Shown one piece after another: positions 40,778 through 49,014 of a DNA stretch of 64,000 nucleotides. This DNA comes from Leifsonia sp. C5G2 (GTDB lineage: Bacteria > Actinomycetota > Actinomycetes > Actinomycetales > Microbacteriaceae), in assembly GCF_013359685.1 (NCBI RefSeq), contig NZ_JABFMV010000013.1, positions 1 through 64,000 on the forward strand, given 5' to 3'. A program made the translations under genes and the position numbers. Each line of letters begins with the position of its first letter. Within the stretch, counting starts at the first letter, position 1. The notes under the pieces were generated by a model, which saw nothing but the letters and a program-made list of their open reading frames with translations, was not told where the DNA came from and searched no databases.

Positions 40778-42497
40778 GGAACACGTTCGTGTCGGCGAGG
40801 TCGATGAGCTCGTCGCCTCGGCCGTTCATGATGGTCCGCAGCGCGTACAGCGTGAACCCGGCGACCTGCTTCGCCGTGATCGCCGGCGGGATGCTGAGCT
40901 CCTGCCGCGCGGTCACCACATCCACCAGGGCGGGGCCGTCGTACGCGAACGCGTCCCGGAGGGCGCCTTCCAGATCGTCCGGCCGCTCGACCCGGCGGCC
41001 GTAGAACCCCACGGCCTCCGCGACCTTCGCGAAGTCGGGGTTCTCCAGCCCGGTGCCGAAGGTCACGAAACCGGCCGCCTTCATCTCCACTTCCACGAAG
41101 TTCAAGGATGAGTTGTTGAAGACGACGATCTTCACGGGGAGCTTGTTCTGCCGGAGGGTCAGCAGCTCGCCGAGCAGCATCGCGAGCCCGCCGTCGCCGG
41201 CGAGCGCAACCACCTGCCGCCCGGGGAACGCGGTCTGCGCCCCGATGGACTGCGGCAGCGCGTTGGCCATGCTGCCGTGGGTGAACGAGCCGATCAGGCG
41301 GCGCTTCCCGTTCATGCGCAGGTAACGGGCCGCCCAGACCACCGGCGAGCCGACGTCCGGGATGAACACCGCGTCGTCGGAGGCCAGCTCGCTCACCAGC
41401 CGAGCGACGTACTGCGGGTGGATGGGCGTGCGGTTGCGGTCGTTGTCGGCCAGGTCGTCGAGGCTCTTCCTGGCCTTCGCGTAGTGGGCCAGCGATGCGT
41501 CGAGGTGCTTGCGGTCGGTGCGGTCGTGGAGCAGCGGGAGCAGGGCCTCCACCGTGTCCTTGACGCTGCCGACCAGGCCGAGGTCGAGCGGGACGCGCCG
41601 CCCGAGGTTCTCGCCGCGGATGTCGACCTGGACGATCTTCGCCTTCGACGGATAGAACTGCTGGTACGGGAAGTCGGTGCCGAGCATGAGCAGCGCGTCG
41701 CACGACTCCATCGCGCGGTAGCCGGAGGAGAAGCCGAGGAGCCCGGTCATGCCGACGTCGTAGGGGTTGTCGTACTCGATGAACTCCTTGCCGCGCATGG
41801 CGTGCACGATCGGGGCCTTGAGAGCTCCCGCGATCTCCAGCAGCTGCGCGTGCGCACCCTCCGCACCCGCTCCGGCGAGGATGGTGACCCGCTTCGCGGA
41901 GTTCAGGATGTCGGCCGCAGCGGCCAGCTCCGGATCGGTCGGGCGCGTGACGCGCGGTGAGAACGCGATCGGCGCCGACTTCTTCCGGCCCGCACTGTCG
42001 GCCAGGAAGATCTCGCCCGGCACGACCACGACCGCGACGCCGCGGCGCTCGACCGCGGTGCGAATCGCGATCTCGAGGATGCGCGGCATCTGGTCGGCCT
42101 GGCTGACCAGCTCCGTGTAGACCGCGGCCTCGCGGAACAGTTCCTGCGGGTGCGTCTCCTGGAAGTAGCCGCTTCCGATCTCCGCGCCCGGGATCTGGGC
42201 GGCGATCGCGAGCACAGGGACGCGGCTGCGGTTGGCGTCGTACAGACCGTTGATGAGGTGCGTGTTCCCCGGGCCGCAGCTGCCCGCGCACACCGCGAGC
42301 TCGCCGGTCAGCGCGGCCTCGGCGGACGCCGCGAACGCCGCCGCCTCCTCGTGCCGCACGTGCTCCCAGCGGATGCCGCCGCCATTGCGGCGGAGCGCGT
42401 CGGTGAAGCCGTTCAGCGAGTCGCCGGGGATGCCGTACACACGGCTCACCCCGGCATCCTGGAGGATCTCGACGATGGTGTCGGCGACGGTGGGCAT
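40761..42497 (-). CDS. poxB: Pyruvate dehydrogenase (quinone)/pyruvate oxidase
   Basis: The 578-residue thiamine-diphosphate enzyme has an N-terminal pyrimidine domain with the catalytic Glu (RHEEAAAFAASAEAALTG), a central domain and the C-terminal cofactor motif GDGGLAML to FNNSSLNF. It oxidatively decarboxylates pyruvate to acetate and CO2, passing electrons to quinone. ATG at 42497 has AGGAG six bases upstream, so the longer frame to 42584 is not used. It is divergent from a TetR gene that may control it. Confidence 0.92.
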   Translation of the reverse strand: MPTVADTIVEILQDAGVSRVYGIPGDSLNGFTDALRRNGGGIRWEHVRHEEAAAFAASAEAALTGELAVCAGSCGPGNTHLINGLYDANRSRVPVLAIAAQIPGAEIGSGYFQETHPQELFREAAVYTELVSQADQMPRILEIAIRTAVERRGVAVVVVPGEIFLADSAGRKKSAPIAFSPRVTRPTDPELAAAADILNSAKRVTILAGAGAEGAHAQLLEIAGALKAPIVHAMRGKEFIEYDNPYDVGMTGLLGFSSGYRAMESCDALLMLGTDFPYQQFYPSKAKIVQVDIRGENLGRRVPLDLGLVGSVKDTVEALLPLLHDRTDRKHLDASLAHYAKARKSLDDLADNDRNRTPIHPQYVARLVSELASDDAVFIPDVGSPVVWAARYLRMNGKRRLIGSFTHGSMANALPQSIGAQTAFPGRQVVALAGDGGLAMLLGELLTLRQNKLPVKIVVFNNSSLNFVEVEMKAAGFVTFGTGLENPDFAKVAEAVGFYGRRVERPDDLEGALRDAFAYDGPALVDVVTARQELSIPPAITAKQVAGFTLYALRTIMNGRGDELIDLADTNVFRRLFD

Positions 42498-42625
42498 GCG
42501 GGACTCCTCGAGCTCGGTCTGCAGTGGTCCGAGCGCACGGAGCGCGCCCGGCACGCCCAACGCTACGCTGTGCGAGCAGATCATCCATCCCGCGCACGGG
42601 AACTGTGCGTTAACGTGAGGCCATC

Positions 42626-43255
42626 ATGGTGAAGCAGGAGCGGGCGCACGTGACGCGCGGGACGATCGTGGCGGGTGCCGCAGCGGTGTTCGGTCGTCGG
42701 GGCTACGGCCTCGCCTCCATCGCCGACATCGCCGCGGAGTCGGGCGTCACGAAGGGCGCGCTGTACTTCCACTTCCCGTCGAAGGACGACCTGGCCCGCG
42801 CCGTCATCGCCGAGCAGCACGCGCGGACGATGACGATCGCTGCCCGCGTGGTCGACGAGGGGCGGCCGGGGCTCGAGACGATGGTGCTCCTCAGCGTCGC
42901 GCTCGCCCACCAGCTGCTGACCGACCCGGTGGTGTCCGCCGGCATCCGGCTGACCACCGACGTCTCGCTGTTCGACCCGCCGGTGACCGAGCCGTACGAG
43001 GACTGGCTGCACACCGCCGAGTCCCTGTTCCGGCGCGCGGCGGAGGAGGGCGACCTGCGGCCGGACATCGACACGACCATGCTGGCGAGCGTCGTCGTCC
43101 CGGCGTACACCGGCATCCAGCTGGTCTCGGAGACGCTGACGCACCGGGCCGACCTGCTGGCGCGGGTCCGGGATCTGTGGACGGTGCTGCTGCCCGGGAT
43201 CGTGCCGGCGGCCGAGTTGGAGCGGCTGCGGACGCTGCCCGACCTCGTCCGCTGA
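42626..43255 (+). CDS. TetR-family regulator (ScbR/ArpA-like)
   Basis: The 209-residue regulator has the helix-turn-helix (ASIADIAAESGVTKGALYFH, then FPSKDDLARAV) and a C-terminal domain like the gamma-butyrolactone-receptor group (LARVRDLWTVLLPGIVP). No butyrolactone synthase is nearby, so the ligand could be something else. The 128-base gap shared with the divergent poxB gene makes poxB a likely target. Confidence 0.87.
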   Translation: MVKQERAHVTRGTIVAGAAAVFGRRGYGLASIADIAAESGVTKGALYFHFPSKDDLARAVIAEQHARTMTIAARVVDEGRPGLETMVLLSVALAHQLLTDPVVSAGIRLTTDVSLFDPPVTEPYEDWLHTAESLFRRAAEEGDLRPDIDTTMLASVVVPAYTGIQLVSETLTHRADLLARVRDLWTVLLPGIVPAAELERLRTLPDLVR

Positions 43256-43472
43256 GCCTGCGGCGCCCGCGCCGCTCGCGTTGCAGCCGACCCGGCCGCA
43301 GCGCCCCCAATCCGCTACGGCCGCGCCGGGAGACATCCCGAGTCTACCCCGAGAACCGGACGATCGGTATGGACTCTCAGGGTCCGGCCGCCGGGAACAT
43401 CGGAGGCTGTCCCGTAGACTGGCGGCCGGGGAGCGCCGGCGACGGCGGGAGCAGCAGTGGGGAAGGTCGGGG

Positions 43473-43853
43473 ATGGCGTCTCGGGGCAGCAAGCAGAAGA
43501 AGCGCGCGACGATGCGACTCGTCTACATCGACTTCTGGTCCGCCCTGAAGATCTCGTTCCTGGTGAGCATCATCGTCGCCGCGATCACGGTGGCCCTGGG
43601 GCTCGGCATGTGGTGGCTGCTCGACCGCTTCGGCGTGGTCGGCTCGGCGAGCGCCTTCCTGACGGACATCGCGGGCGACCAGGGCGCTGCGCTCGTCGCC
43701 GGGCTGACGTTCTCGAACGTCATGACCTTCACGCTCGTCGTCGCCCTGCTCGAGGTGATCGTGGTGTCCGCCCTCGGAGCGATCTTCGCGGCCCTCTACA
43801 ACCTGGCCGTGCACGTCGTGGGCGGCTGGAAGGTCACCTTCGGGAGCGACTGA
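43473..43853 (+). CDS. DUF3566 transmembrane protein
   Basis: The 126-residue protein has a basic start, two membrane helices (LVSIIVAAITVALGLGMWWL; VMTFTLVVALLEVIVVSALG) and the DUF3566 ending FAALYNLAVHVVGGW. In most actinobacteria this gene follows gyrA, but here it stands next to TetR genes. A TAGACT box lies about 55 bases upstream of the start. It overlaps the convergent BioQ-like gene by 20 bases. Confidence 0.88.
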   Translation: MASRGSKQKKRATMRLVYIDFWSALKISFLVSIIVAAITVALGLGMWWLLDRFGVVGSASAFLTDIAGDQGAALVAGLTFSNVMTFTLVVALLEVIVVSALGAIFAALYNLAVHVVGGWKVTFGSD

Positions 43854-44436
43854 GCTCCAGTCCGCCGACGAGCAGCCCGGCGCCGAACGCGAAGGCGGCG
43901 GCCGGGTCGTCCTCGTCGAGCGGCGAGCTCTCGGCGTCGGCGAGCACCCCGAGGGAGTCGTACTGCAGCCGCTGCTGCTCGTGCGAGACGTGACCGAGCA
44001 CGAAGTGCAGGAGGGCGGTCGCCGCGCGACGGGAGGTCTCCGCGTCGAAGCCGCCCTGCGCCACGGCGCGCTCGAGGCGATCGACGGTCTCGGATGAACC
44101 GAGCCCGAGCGCGAGCGTGCTCGACACGACCTCCGCTCCGTCGCGATAGGCGAGCAGCGCGTCCCGGAGGGCGGCCGCCTCGGCGCGCACGGCGTCCTGC
44201 CAACCCTCCGGCTCCACGGTCGCACGGCGGCGGGTGGCGACGATGCGATCGGCCAGCTCGGCGAGGAGGGTCTGCTTGTTCGGGAAGTGCCAGTACAGCG
44301 CGCTCGGCTGCACGTCGAGGGAGGCGGCCAGTCGCCGCATGGTGAGGTCGGGGAGGCCGAAGTCGTCCAGGATGCGGAGGGCCGCCTCCACCACGTCGTC
44401 GCGGGAGTGCCGTCGTCCGGTTTCGCTCGGTGCCAT
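43834..44436 (-). CDS. bioQ: TetR-family biotin repressor, BioQ-like
   Basis: The 200-residue regulator has an N-terminal helix-turn-helix (MRRLAASLDVQPSALYWHF, then PNKQTLLAELAD) of the tetracycline-repressor subgroup and a long helical C-terminal domain. It is divergent from bioY, and the shared promoter carries two TGAAC-N3-GTTCA dyads, very close to the BioQ motif known from Corynebacterium and Mycobacterium. On this basis it is called BioQ-like. Which signal releases it is unknown. Confidence 0.8.
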   Translation of the reverse strand: MAPSETGRRHSRDDVVEAALRILDDFGLPDLTMRRLAASLDVQPSALYWHFPNKQTLLAELADRIVATRRRATVEPEGWQDAVRAEAAALRDALLAYRDGAEVVSSTLALGLGSSETVDRLERAVAQGGFDAETSRRAATALLHFVLGHVSHEQQRLQYDSLGVLADAESSPLDEDDPAAAFAFGAGLLVGGLELSRSRR

Positions 44437-44444
44437 CCCGTCAG

Positions 44445-44477
44445 TATAGTGAACACCGTTCAGGTGAACACCGTTCA
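44445..44477. promoter_or_regulatory. bioY promoter -10 and tandem BioQ-type operators
   Basis: TATAGT (44445-44450) is followed at once by two identical dyads TGAACACCGTTCA at 44450-44462 and 44465-44477, spaced 15 bases. A weak -35 (TTCGCT, 44422-44427) is 17 bases before the -10. The opposite strand reads TATACT at the same place, so one set of operators could control both bioQ and bioY. Confidence 0.8.
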
Positions 44478-44492
44478 GGTAAGGACCCCGCG

Positions 44493-45122
44493 ATGATCGC
44501 TTCCCCGCTCTCTCCCCGTCGACGTCTCGACGCCACCGACCTCGCCCGCGTCGCGGTCTTCGCCGCCCTCGTCGCCGTGCTGGGGCTCCCCGCCGGGATC
44601 AACGTGTTCGGCTCCGTCCCCATCACGGCGCAGACACTCGGAGTCATGCTCGCGGGCGCCATCCTCGGACCTTGGCTCGGCGCCCTGTCGATGACGGTGC
44701 TGCTCGCCCTGGTCGCGGTCGGCCTCCCCCTGCTCTCGGGCGGTCGCGGCGGGATCGGCGTCTTCGTCGGCCCGTCGGCGGGCTACCTGATCGGCTGGAT
44801 CGTCGGGGCGGCCGTCATCGGGCTGATCGTGCACGCCGGTCGGCGCAAGCCGGTCTGGTGGCGCACGGTCGTCGGGATGCTCGTGGGCGGCATCCTCGTG
44901 GTCTACGCGTTCGGCGTCCCGGTGCAGAGCCTGGTGACCCGGCTGCCCCTCGACGCGACGGCGAAGCTCAGCCTCGTCTTCGTGCCGGGCGACCTGATCA
45001 AGGCCGCCATCGCGTCCGCCATCGTGATGACGCTCGTGCGGGCGTACCCGCGCGCGTTCCGCCGCACCTGGGAGACCCGGCCGCAGCCGGCCGAGACCCG
45101 CGACGCGGCACCGGTCGCGTGA
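44493..45122 (+). CDS. bioY: Biotin transporter substrate-binding component BioY
   Basis: The 209-residue S component of an ECF transporter has about six membrane helices with the BioY signature (VPITAQTLGVMLAGAILGP) followed by a glycine-rich loop (GRGGIGVFVGPSAGYLIGW). It binds biotin at the membrane and works with the BioM ATPase and BioN coupling protein encoded three genes on. ATG at 44493 starts the six-gene operon; the next gene overlaps its stop (GTGA). Confidence 0.93.
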   Translation: MIASPLSPRRRLDATDLARVAVFAALVAVLGLPAGINVFGSVPITAQTLGVMLAGAILGPWLGALSMTVLLALVAVGLPLLSGGRGGIGVFVGPSAGYLIGWIVGAAVIGLIVHAGRRKPVWWRTVVGMLVGGILVVYAFGVPVQSLVTRLPLDATAKLSLVFVPGDLIKAAIASAIVMTLVRAYPRAFRRTWETRPQPAETRDAAPVA

Positions 45123-46216
45123 TCCGGCTCCTCGACGCGCGGGATCCCGCCCTCCTCGACCGGCTGCGCGCAGCCCGCACGGAGGGCGACGTGCCGCTCG
45201 TGCTCGACGAGCGGTCGCCCGCGGCGCAGCGCACCGCGATCGAGGAGTGGACCCGCACCGCGATGCTCCCGGCGGAGGCGGGGTGGGCGACCGCGACCTC
45301 CGGCAGCTCCGGCAGCCCCCGCGTCGTGCTCCGCACGGCCGCGTCGTGGTCCGCCTCGCATTCCGCCGTCGCCGCCCTGCTCGGTGCGGGCCCGGACGAC
45401 GTGGTGGCACTGCCCGCCCCGGCATCGTCGTCGCTGACGCTGTACTCGCTCGCTCACGCCCTGGAGGGCGGCCCGCGCCCGGCCCTCGGGCCGATCGGGC
45501 CGGAGTCGACGCACCTGCACGGCACCCCGGAGGCGCTCCGGGGTGCGCTGGAGGCGCGGCCGCCGCGGCTGCGCTCCGCCCTGATCGGCGGCTCGCACCT
45601 CGACCCCGCGCTGCGGGCGCGGGCCGAGGCGGCCGGGATCCGGGTGGTCGCGTACTACGGCGCCGCCGAGCTCTCCTTCGTCGCGGCGGATGACGGCTCC
45701 GGCCTCTGCGCGTTCCCGGGCGTCGAGCTGCGCGTGGAGGACGGGGTGCTGTGGGTGCGCTCGCCGTTCGTCGCCCTCGGGTACGGCGGCTCGCGTCCCG
45801 GGCCGCTGCGCACCCGCGACGGCTGGTCGACGGTCGGCGACCGCGCAGAGCTCGTCGATGGCCGGCTCCGGCTGCTCGGGCGGGACGACGACGCCGTCCT
45901 CAGCGCCTCCGCGACGATCGTGCCGGAGGAGGTCGAGGCGGTGCTGCGCTCGGCGGAAGGCGTGCGCGACGCCGTCGTCTTCGGGGTCGAGCGCGGACCG
46001 GTCGGCGCTCTGGTCGGCGCCCTGATCGAGCCGACGGACGAGGATGGCGCTCCGACAGTCGCCGCCCTTCGCGGGGCGGCGGGCGAGCAGCTGGCACCGG
46101 CGCACCGGCCGCGCCTCTGGTTCGTCGGCCCGGTGCCGCGTACGACCTCCGGCAAGCCGGCCCGAGCCGAGGTCGCGCGGCGCGCCGCCGCGGGAGAGCT
46201 GGTGCGCCTTGGCTGA
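45119..46216 (+). CDS. AMP-forming acyl-CoA ligase, YhfT/MenE-like
   Basis: The 365-residue adenylate-forming enzyme has the core motifs A3 (TSGSSGSPR), A5 (YYGAAELSF), A7-A8 (TVGDRAEL, RLRLLGRDDDAVL) and A10 with the catalytic Lys (TSGKPARAEV). It is short, like MenE, because the N-terminal part is reduced. It sits between bioY and the thiolase gene, as YhfT does in Bacillus. It may activate an acid linked to biotin precursor or fatty acid supply. GTG start overlaps the bioY stop. Confidence 0.85.
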   Translation: MIRLLDARDPALLDRLRAARTEGDVPLVLDERSPAAQRTAIEEWTRTAMLPAEAGWATATSGSSGSPRVVLRTAASWSASHSAVAALLGAGPDDVVALPAPASSSLTLYSLAHALEGGPRPALGPIGPESTHLHGTPEALRGALEARPPRLRSALIGGSHLDPALRARAEAAGIRVVAYYGAAELSFVAADDGSGLCAFPGVELRVEDGVLWVRSPFVALGYGGSRPGPLRTRDGWSTVGDRAELVDGRLRLLGRDDDAVLSASATIVPEEVEAVLRSAEGVRDAVVFGVERGPVGALVGALIEPTDEDGAPTVAALRGAAGEQLAPAHRPRLWFVGPVPRTTSGKPARAEVARRAAAGELVRLG

Positions 46217-47330
46217 GTCGATCACACCGGTGATCGTGGCCGCCCGGCGGACCCCGATCGGCACGCGCGGCCGAGCGCTCGCCAGTCTGAGCGTCGGCGA
46301 GCTCGCCGGTCCCGTCATCCGGGCCGCGCTTGCCGATGCGGCGACCGCGACCGGCGCACCGGTCGCGGTCGCCGACGCCCTCCTCGGCAACTGCATGGGT
46401 CCCGGCGGCAATCCGGGCCGGATCGCGGCGCTCGCGGCCGGGCTCGACGCGACCACCCCCGGCGGCACCGTCGACCGGCAGTGCGGCAGCGGCCTCGCCG
46501 CCATCGTCGACGCAGCGACGGCCATCGCCGCGGGTGACCGCCGCGCGCGGGTGGCAGGCGGCGTCGAGAGCGCGTCGACCGCACCCGTTCGCTCCGTCGA
46601 CGGCGTGGCCTACGACCGGGCGCCGTTCGCGCCCGACGGCTGGCCGGATCCCGACATGCCCCGCGCAGCCGAGGACCTCGCCGCTCTCGATGGCCTCACC
46701 CGGGATCGGCAGGATGCGCACGCGGCCCGCAGCCACGCCCGCGCGACGGCCGCGCAGGCTGCGGGGCGCTTCGACGCCGAGCTCGTCCCCGTGGGCGGTG
46801 CCGCCGCCGACGACGCGATCGGTGCGGCCGCCCCGCTGCTGCACCGGCTGCCGCCGCTCTTCCCGGGCGGCACGCTGACCGCGGGAACGGCGACGCGGAT
46901 CGGCGACGGCGCCGCGGCCGTAATCCTGGTGCCCGGCGGCGCTCCCGGCCTCGCCCTGCGCGCCTCCGCCGTGGTCGGCTGCGACCCCGCGTTCCCCGGC
47001 GTCGGCGCCGGACCCGCCATCCATGCCGCGCTCGACCGGGCGGGAGCGACGACGGCCGATGTCGCGGCGTTCGAGCTCGTCGAGGCGTTCGCCGCCCAGA
47101 GCATCGCCGTGCTCGCCCGCCTCGGGCTCGACGACGACGACCCGCGCGTCTGCGCCGACGGCGGCGCGCTCGCGCTCGGCCACCCGTGGGGCGCCAGCGG
47201 CGCGGTCGCGGTGGTGCGGCTGTTCAGCCGGCTCGTCCGCGCGGGCGCGGCACCGGGCACCCTAGGCGTGGCGGCCGCCTCGGTCGGGGGCGGGATGGGC
47301 GTCGCCGCGGTCTTCGAGGTGGTGTCGTGA
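46209..47330 (+). CDS. Thiolase-like protein, YhfS-like, altered active site
   Basis: The 373-residue thiolase-fold protein keeps the nucleophile Cys (DRQCGSGLAAI, about residue 89) and the His in ALGHPWGASGA. The NEAFA motif reads VEAFA, and the second Cys in the usual CxGGGMG is Ser (SVGGGMG). It may do only a half reaction or decarboxylative step rather than normal thiolysis. TTG at 46209 overlaps the ligase gene by eight bases, with GGGAG upstream; a GTG near 46229 is the alternative. Confidence 0.82.
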   Translation: MAESITPVIVAARRTPIGTRGRALASLSVGELAGPVIRAALADAATATGAPVAVADALLGNCMGPGGNPGRIAALAAGLDATTPGGTVDRQCGSGLAAIVDAATAIAAGDRRARVAGGVESASTAPVRSVDGVAYDRAPFAPDGWPDPDMPRAAEDLAALDGLTRDRQDAHAARSHARATAAQAAGRFDAELVPVGGAAADDAIGAAAPLLHRLPPLFPGGTLTAGTATRIGDGAAAVILVPGGAPGLALRASAVVGCDPAFPGVGAGPAIHAALDRAGATTADVAAFELVEAFAAQSIAVLARLGLDDDDPRVCADGGALALGHPWGASGAVAVVRLFSRLVRAGAAPGTLGVAAASVGGGMGVAAVFEVVS

Positions 47331-48022
47331 ACGGCGGCCCGGCGATCGCGCTCGACGACGTCCGGGTGCGGCTCGGCGAGGTGGATGCGCTCCTCGGCGT
47401 CACGCTCGCCCTGGACGCCCGGACCGTCGCCGTCATCGGCGAGAACGGCTCCGGCAAGTCCACCTTCGCCCGGCTGCTCGCCGGACTCCTCGCCCCGGCG
47501 GCGGGACACCTCCGCGTGCTGGGGCTCGACCCGGTGCGCCAGGCGGCGGAGCTGCGGCGCCGGGTCGCGGTCGTGTTCAGCAACCCCGACGCGCAGATCG
47601 TCATGCCGACCGTCGCCGAGGATGTGGCCTTCTCGCTCCGGCCGCAGCGGCTGCCGCGCGACGAGCAGCGACGGCGGGTGGACGCGGCCCTCGACCGTTT
47701 CGGCCTCACGGCCCTGCGCGACCGCTCGTCGCACGACCTCTCGGGCGGCCAGAAGCAGCTGCTCGCCCTGGCCGGGGCGTTCGTGCGCGAGCCCGACCTG
47801 GTGGTGGCCGACGAGCCGACCGCCTACCTGGACGCCCGCAACGCCGGCCGCGTCGCCGCGCACCTGCTCGACGAGGGCGACCACCGGCTGGTGCTCGTCA
47901 CGCACGACCTCGCCCTGGCCGAGCGGTGCGACACCGCCGTGCTGTTCGCCGCCGGCCGGGTGGAGGCCGTCGGCCGTCCGGCCGACATCGTCGCCGAGTA
48001 CGAGCGGGTGCTCTCGTGCTGA
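47327..48022 (+). CDS. bioM: Biotin ECF transporter ATPase BioM
   Basis: The 231-residue ABC ATPase has Walker A GENGSGKST, Q-loop FSNPDAQIVM, signature LSGGQKQLLALAG, Walker B DLVVADEPTAYLD and H-loop VTHD. The Q-loop Asn-Pro-Asp form is typical of ECF-type A components. It powers biotin uptake with BioY and BioN. GTG at 47327 overlaps the thiolase stop (GTGA). Confidence 0.92.
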   Translation: MNGGPAIALDDVRVRLGEVDALLGVTLALDARTVAVIGENGSGKSTFARLLAGLLAPAAGHLRVLGLDPVRQAAELRRRVAVVFSNPDAQIVMPTVAEDVAFSLRPQRLPRDEQRRRVDAALDRFGLTALRDRSSHDLSGGQKQLLALAGAFVREPDLVVADEPTAYLDARNAGRVAAHLLDEGDHRLVLVTHDLALAERCDTAVLFAAGRVEAVGRPADIVAEYERVLSC

Positions 48023-48627
48023 GCCTCTACCGGCCGGGCGACGGCCTCCTGCACCGGATGCCGGCCGGCCCGAAGCTGCTCCTCGTCCTCGCCGCGGTGC
48101 TCGCGGTCTCGATGCTGCCCTCGCAGTGGTGGGGCGCCACCGTCGCGGGCGGAGCCGTTGTTGTCGCCTACGCGGTCGCCGGGCTGCACGACGGCCTGCT
48201 CGGGATGCGGGAGCTCGCCCGGCAGGTCGTCGCCCTCCGCTGGCTCGTCGTGGTGACGCTCGCCGCCCAGCTGCTCTTCCTCGGCCCCGAGCCCGCGGTG
48301 GCGAACACCGCGCGCGTGACCGCGGCCGTGCTGCTGGCCGGGCTGCTGGTGCTGACCACGCGCGTGACGGAGCTGCTCGACGCCGTCGAGCGCGGGCTGC
48401 GGCCATTCGAGCGGCTGGGCCTCGACTCCGAGCGTGCCGCGGTGCTGCTCACCGTCACCCTGACGACCGTTCCCGTCGTCGCGCGCCTCGCCGGGGACGT
48501 GCGGGAGGCGCAGCGGGCGCGCGGCGGACGGCCGGGGCTGCGCTTCTTCGCCGTGCCCTTCCTGATCTTGTCGCTGAAGCACGCCGACCAGCTCGGCGAG
48601 GCCCTGGCCGCACGGGGAGTGCGATGA
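48016..48627 (+). CDS. bioN: Biotin ECF transporter transmembrane protein BioN
   Basis: The 203-residue T component has about four membrane helices and the two ARG-type coupling motifs (REAQRARGG and ALAARGVR) that contact the ATPase. It opens with YRPGDGLLHRMPAGPKLLL, the usual EcfT start. GTG at 48016 overlaps bioM by seven bases. It completes the BioMNY transporter. Confidence 0.92.
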   Translation: MLSLYRPGDGLLHRMPAGPKLLLVLAAVLAVSMLPSQWWGATVAGGAVVVAYAVAGLHDGLLGMRELARQVVALRWLVVVTLAAQLLFLGPEPAVANTARVTAAVLLAGLLVLTTRVTELLDAVERGLRPFERLGLDSERAAVLLTVTLTTVPVVARLAGDVREAQRARGGRPGLRFFAVPFLILSLKHADQLGEALAARGVR

Positions 48628-48947
48628 CCGGGCGGCCGCGCGTGCTCGGACCGGTCGTCGACGACGAGACCCGGTGCATCCACTACCGGACGCCGCTCGA
48701 CGTCGTCGCCCTGAAGTTCGCCTGCTGCGGCGAGTACTACCCGTGCCACCTCTGCCACGCCGAGACGGCCGGCCACCCGGCCCGGCAGTGGCCGCTGTCG
48801 GACCGCGACGAGTACGCGGTGCTCTGCGGCGTCTGCGGGAACGAGCTGACCATCGCGGAGTACCTGGAGACCGACTCGTGCCCGAGCTGCGCTGCGGCGT
48901 TCAACCCCGGCTGCAGTCTCCACGCGCACCTGTACTTCGAGGTCTGA
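48624..48947 (+). CDS. CHY zinc-finger protein
   Basis: The 107-residue protein has the CHY zinc finger: CIHY near residue 18, CCGEYYPCHLCH (about residues 34-45), CGVCGNELTIAEYL and CPSCAAAFNPGCSLH. These bind several zinc ions; function in bacteria is unknown. ATG overlaps the bioN stop (ATGA), so it is co-translated with the transporter and may be linked to it or simply carried in the operon. Confidence 0.92.
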   Translation: MTGRPRVLGPVVDDETRCIHYRTPLDVVALKFACCGEYYPCHLCHAETAGHPARQWPLSDRDEYAVLCGVCGNELTIAEYLETDSCPSCAAAFNPGCSLHAHLYFEV

Positions 48948-48969
48948 CCCGAAGGCCGAGAACGCGGAA

Positions 48970-49000
48970 ACGCCGGGCGCGCCATCAGCGCGCCCGGCGT
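48970..49000. terminator. Bidirectional terminator after the bio operon
   Basis: ACGCCGGGCGCGC (48970-48982) and GCGCGCCCGGCGT (48988-49000) form a perfect 13-bp stem with a CATCA loop; AACGCGG/CCGCGTT extend pairing outside. It lies between the CHY gene and the convergent nuclease gene. Confidence 0.9.
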
Positions 49001-49014
49001 CCGCCGCGTTCCGG

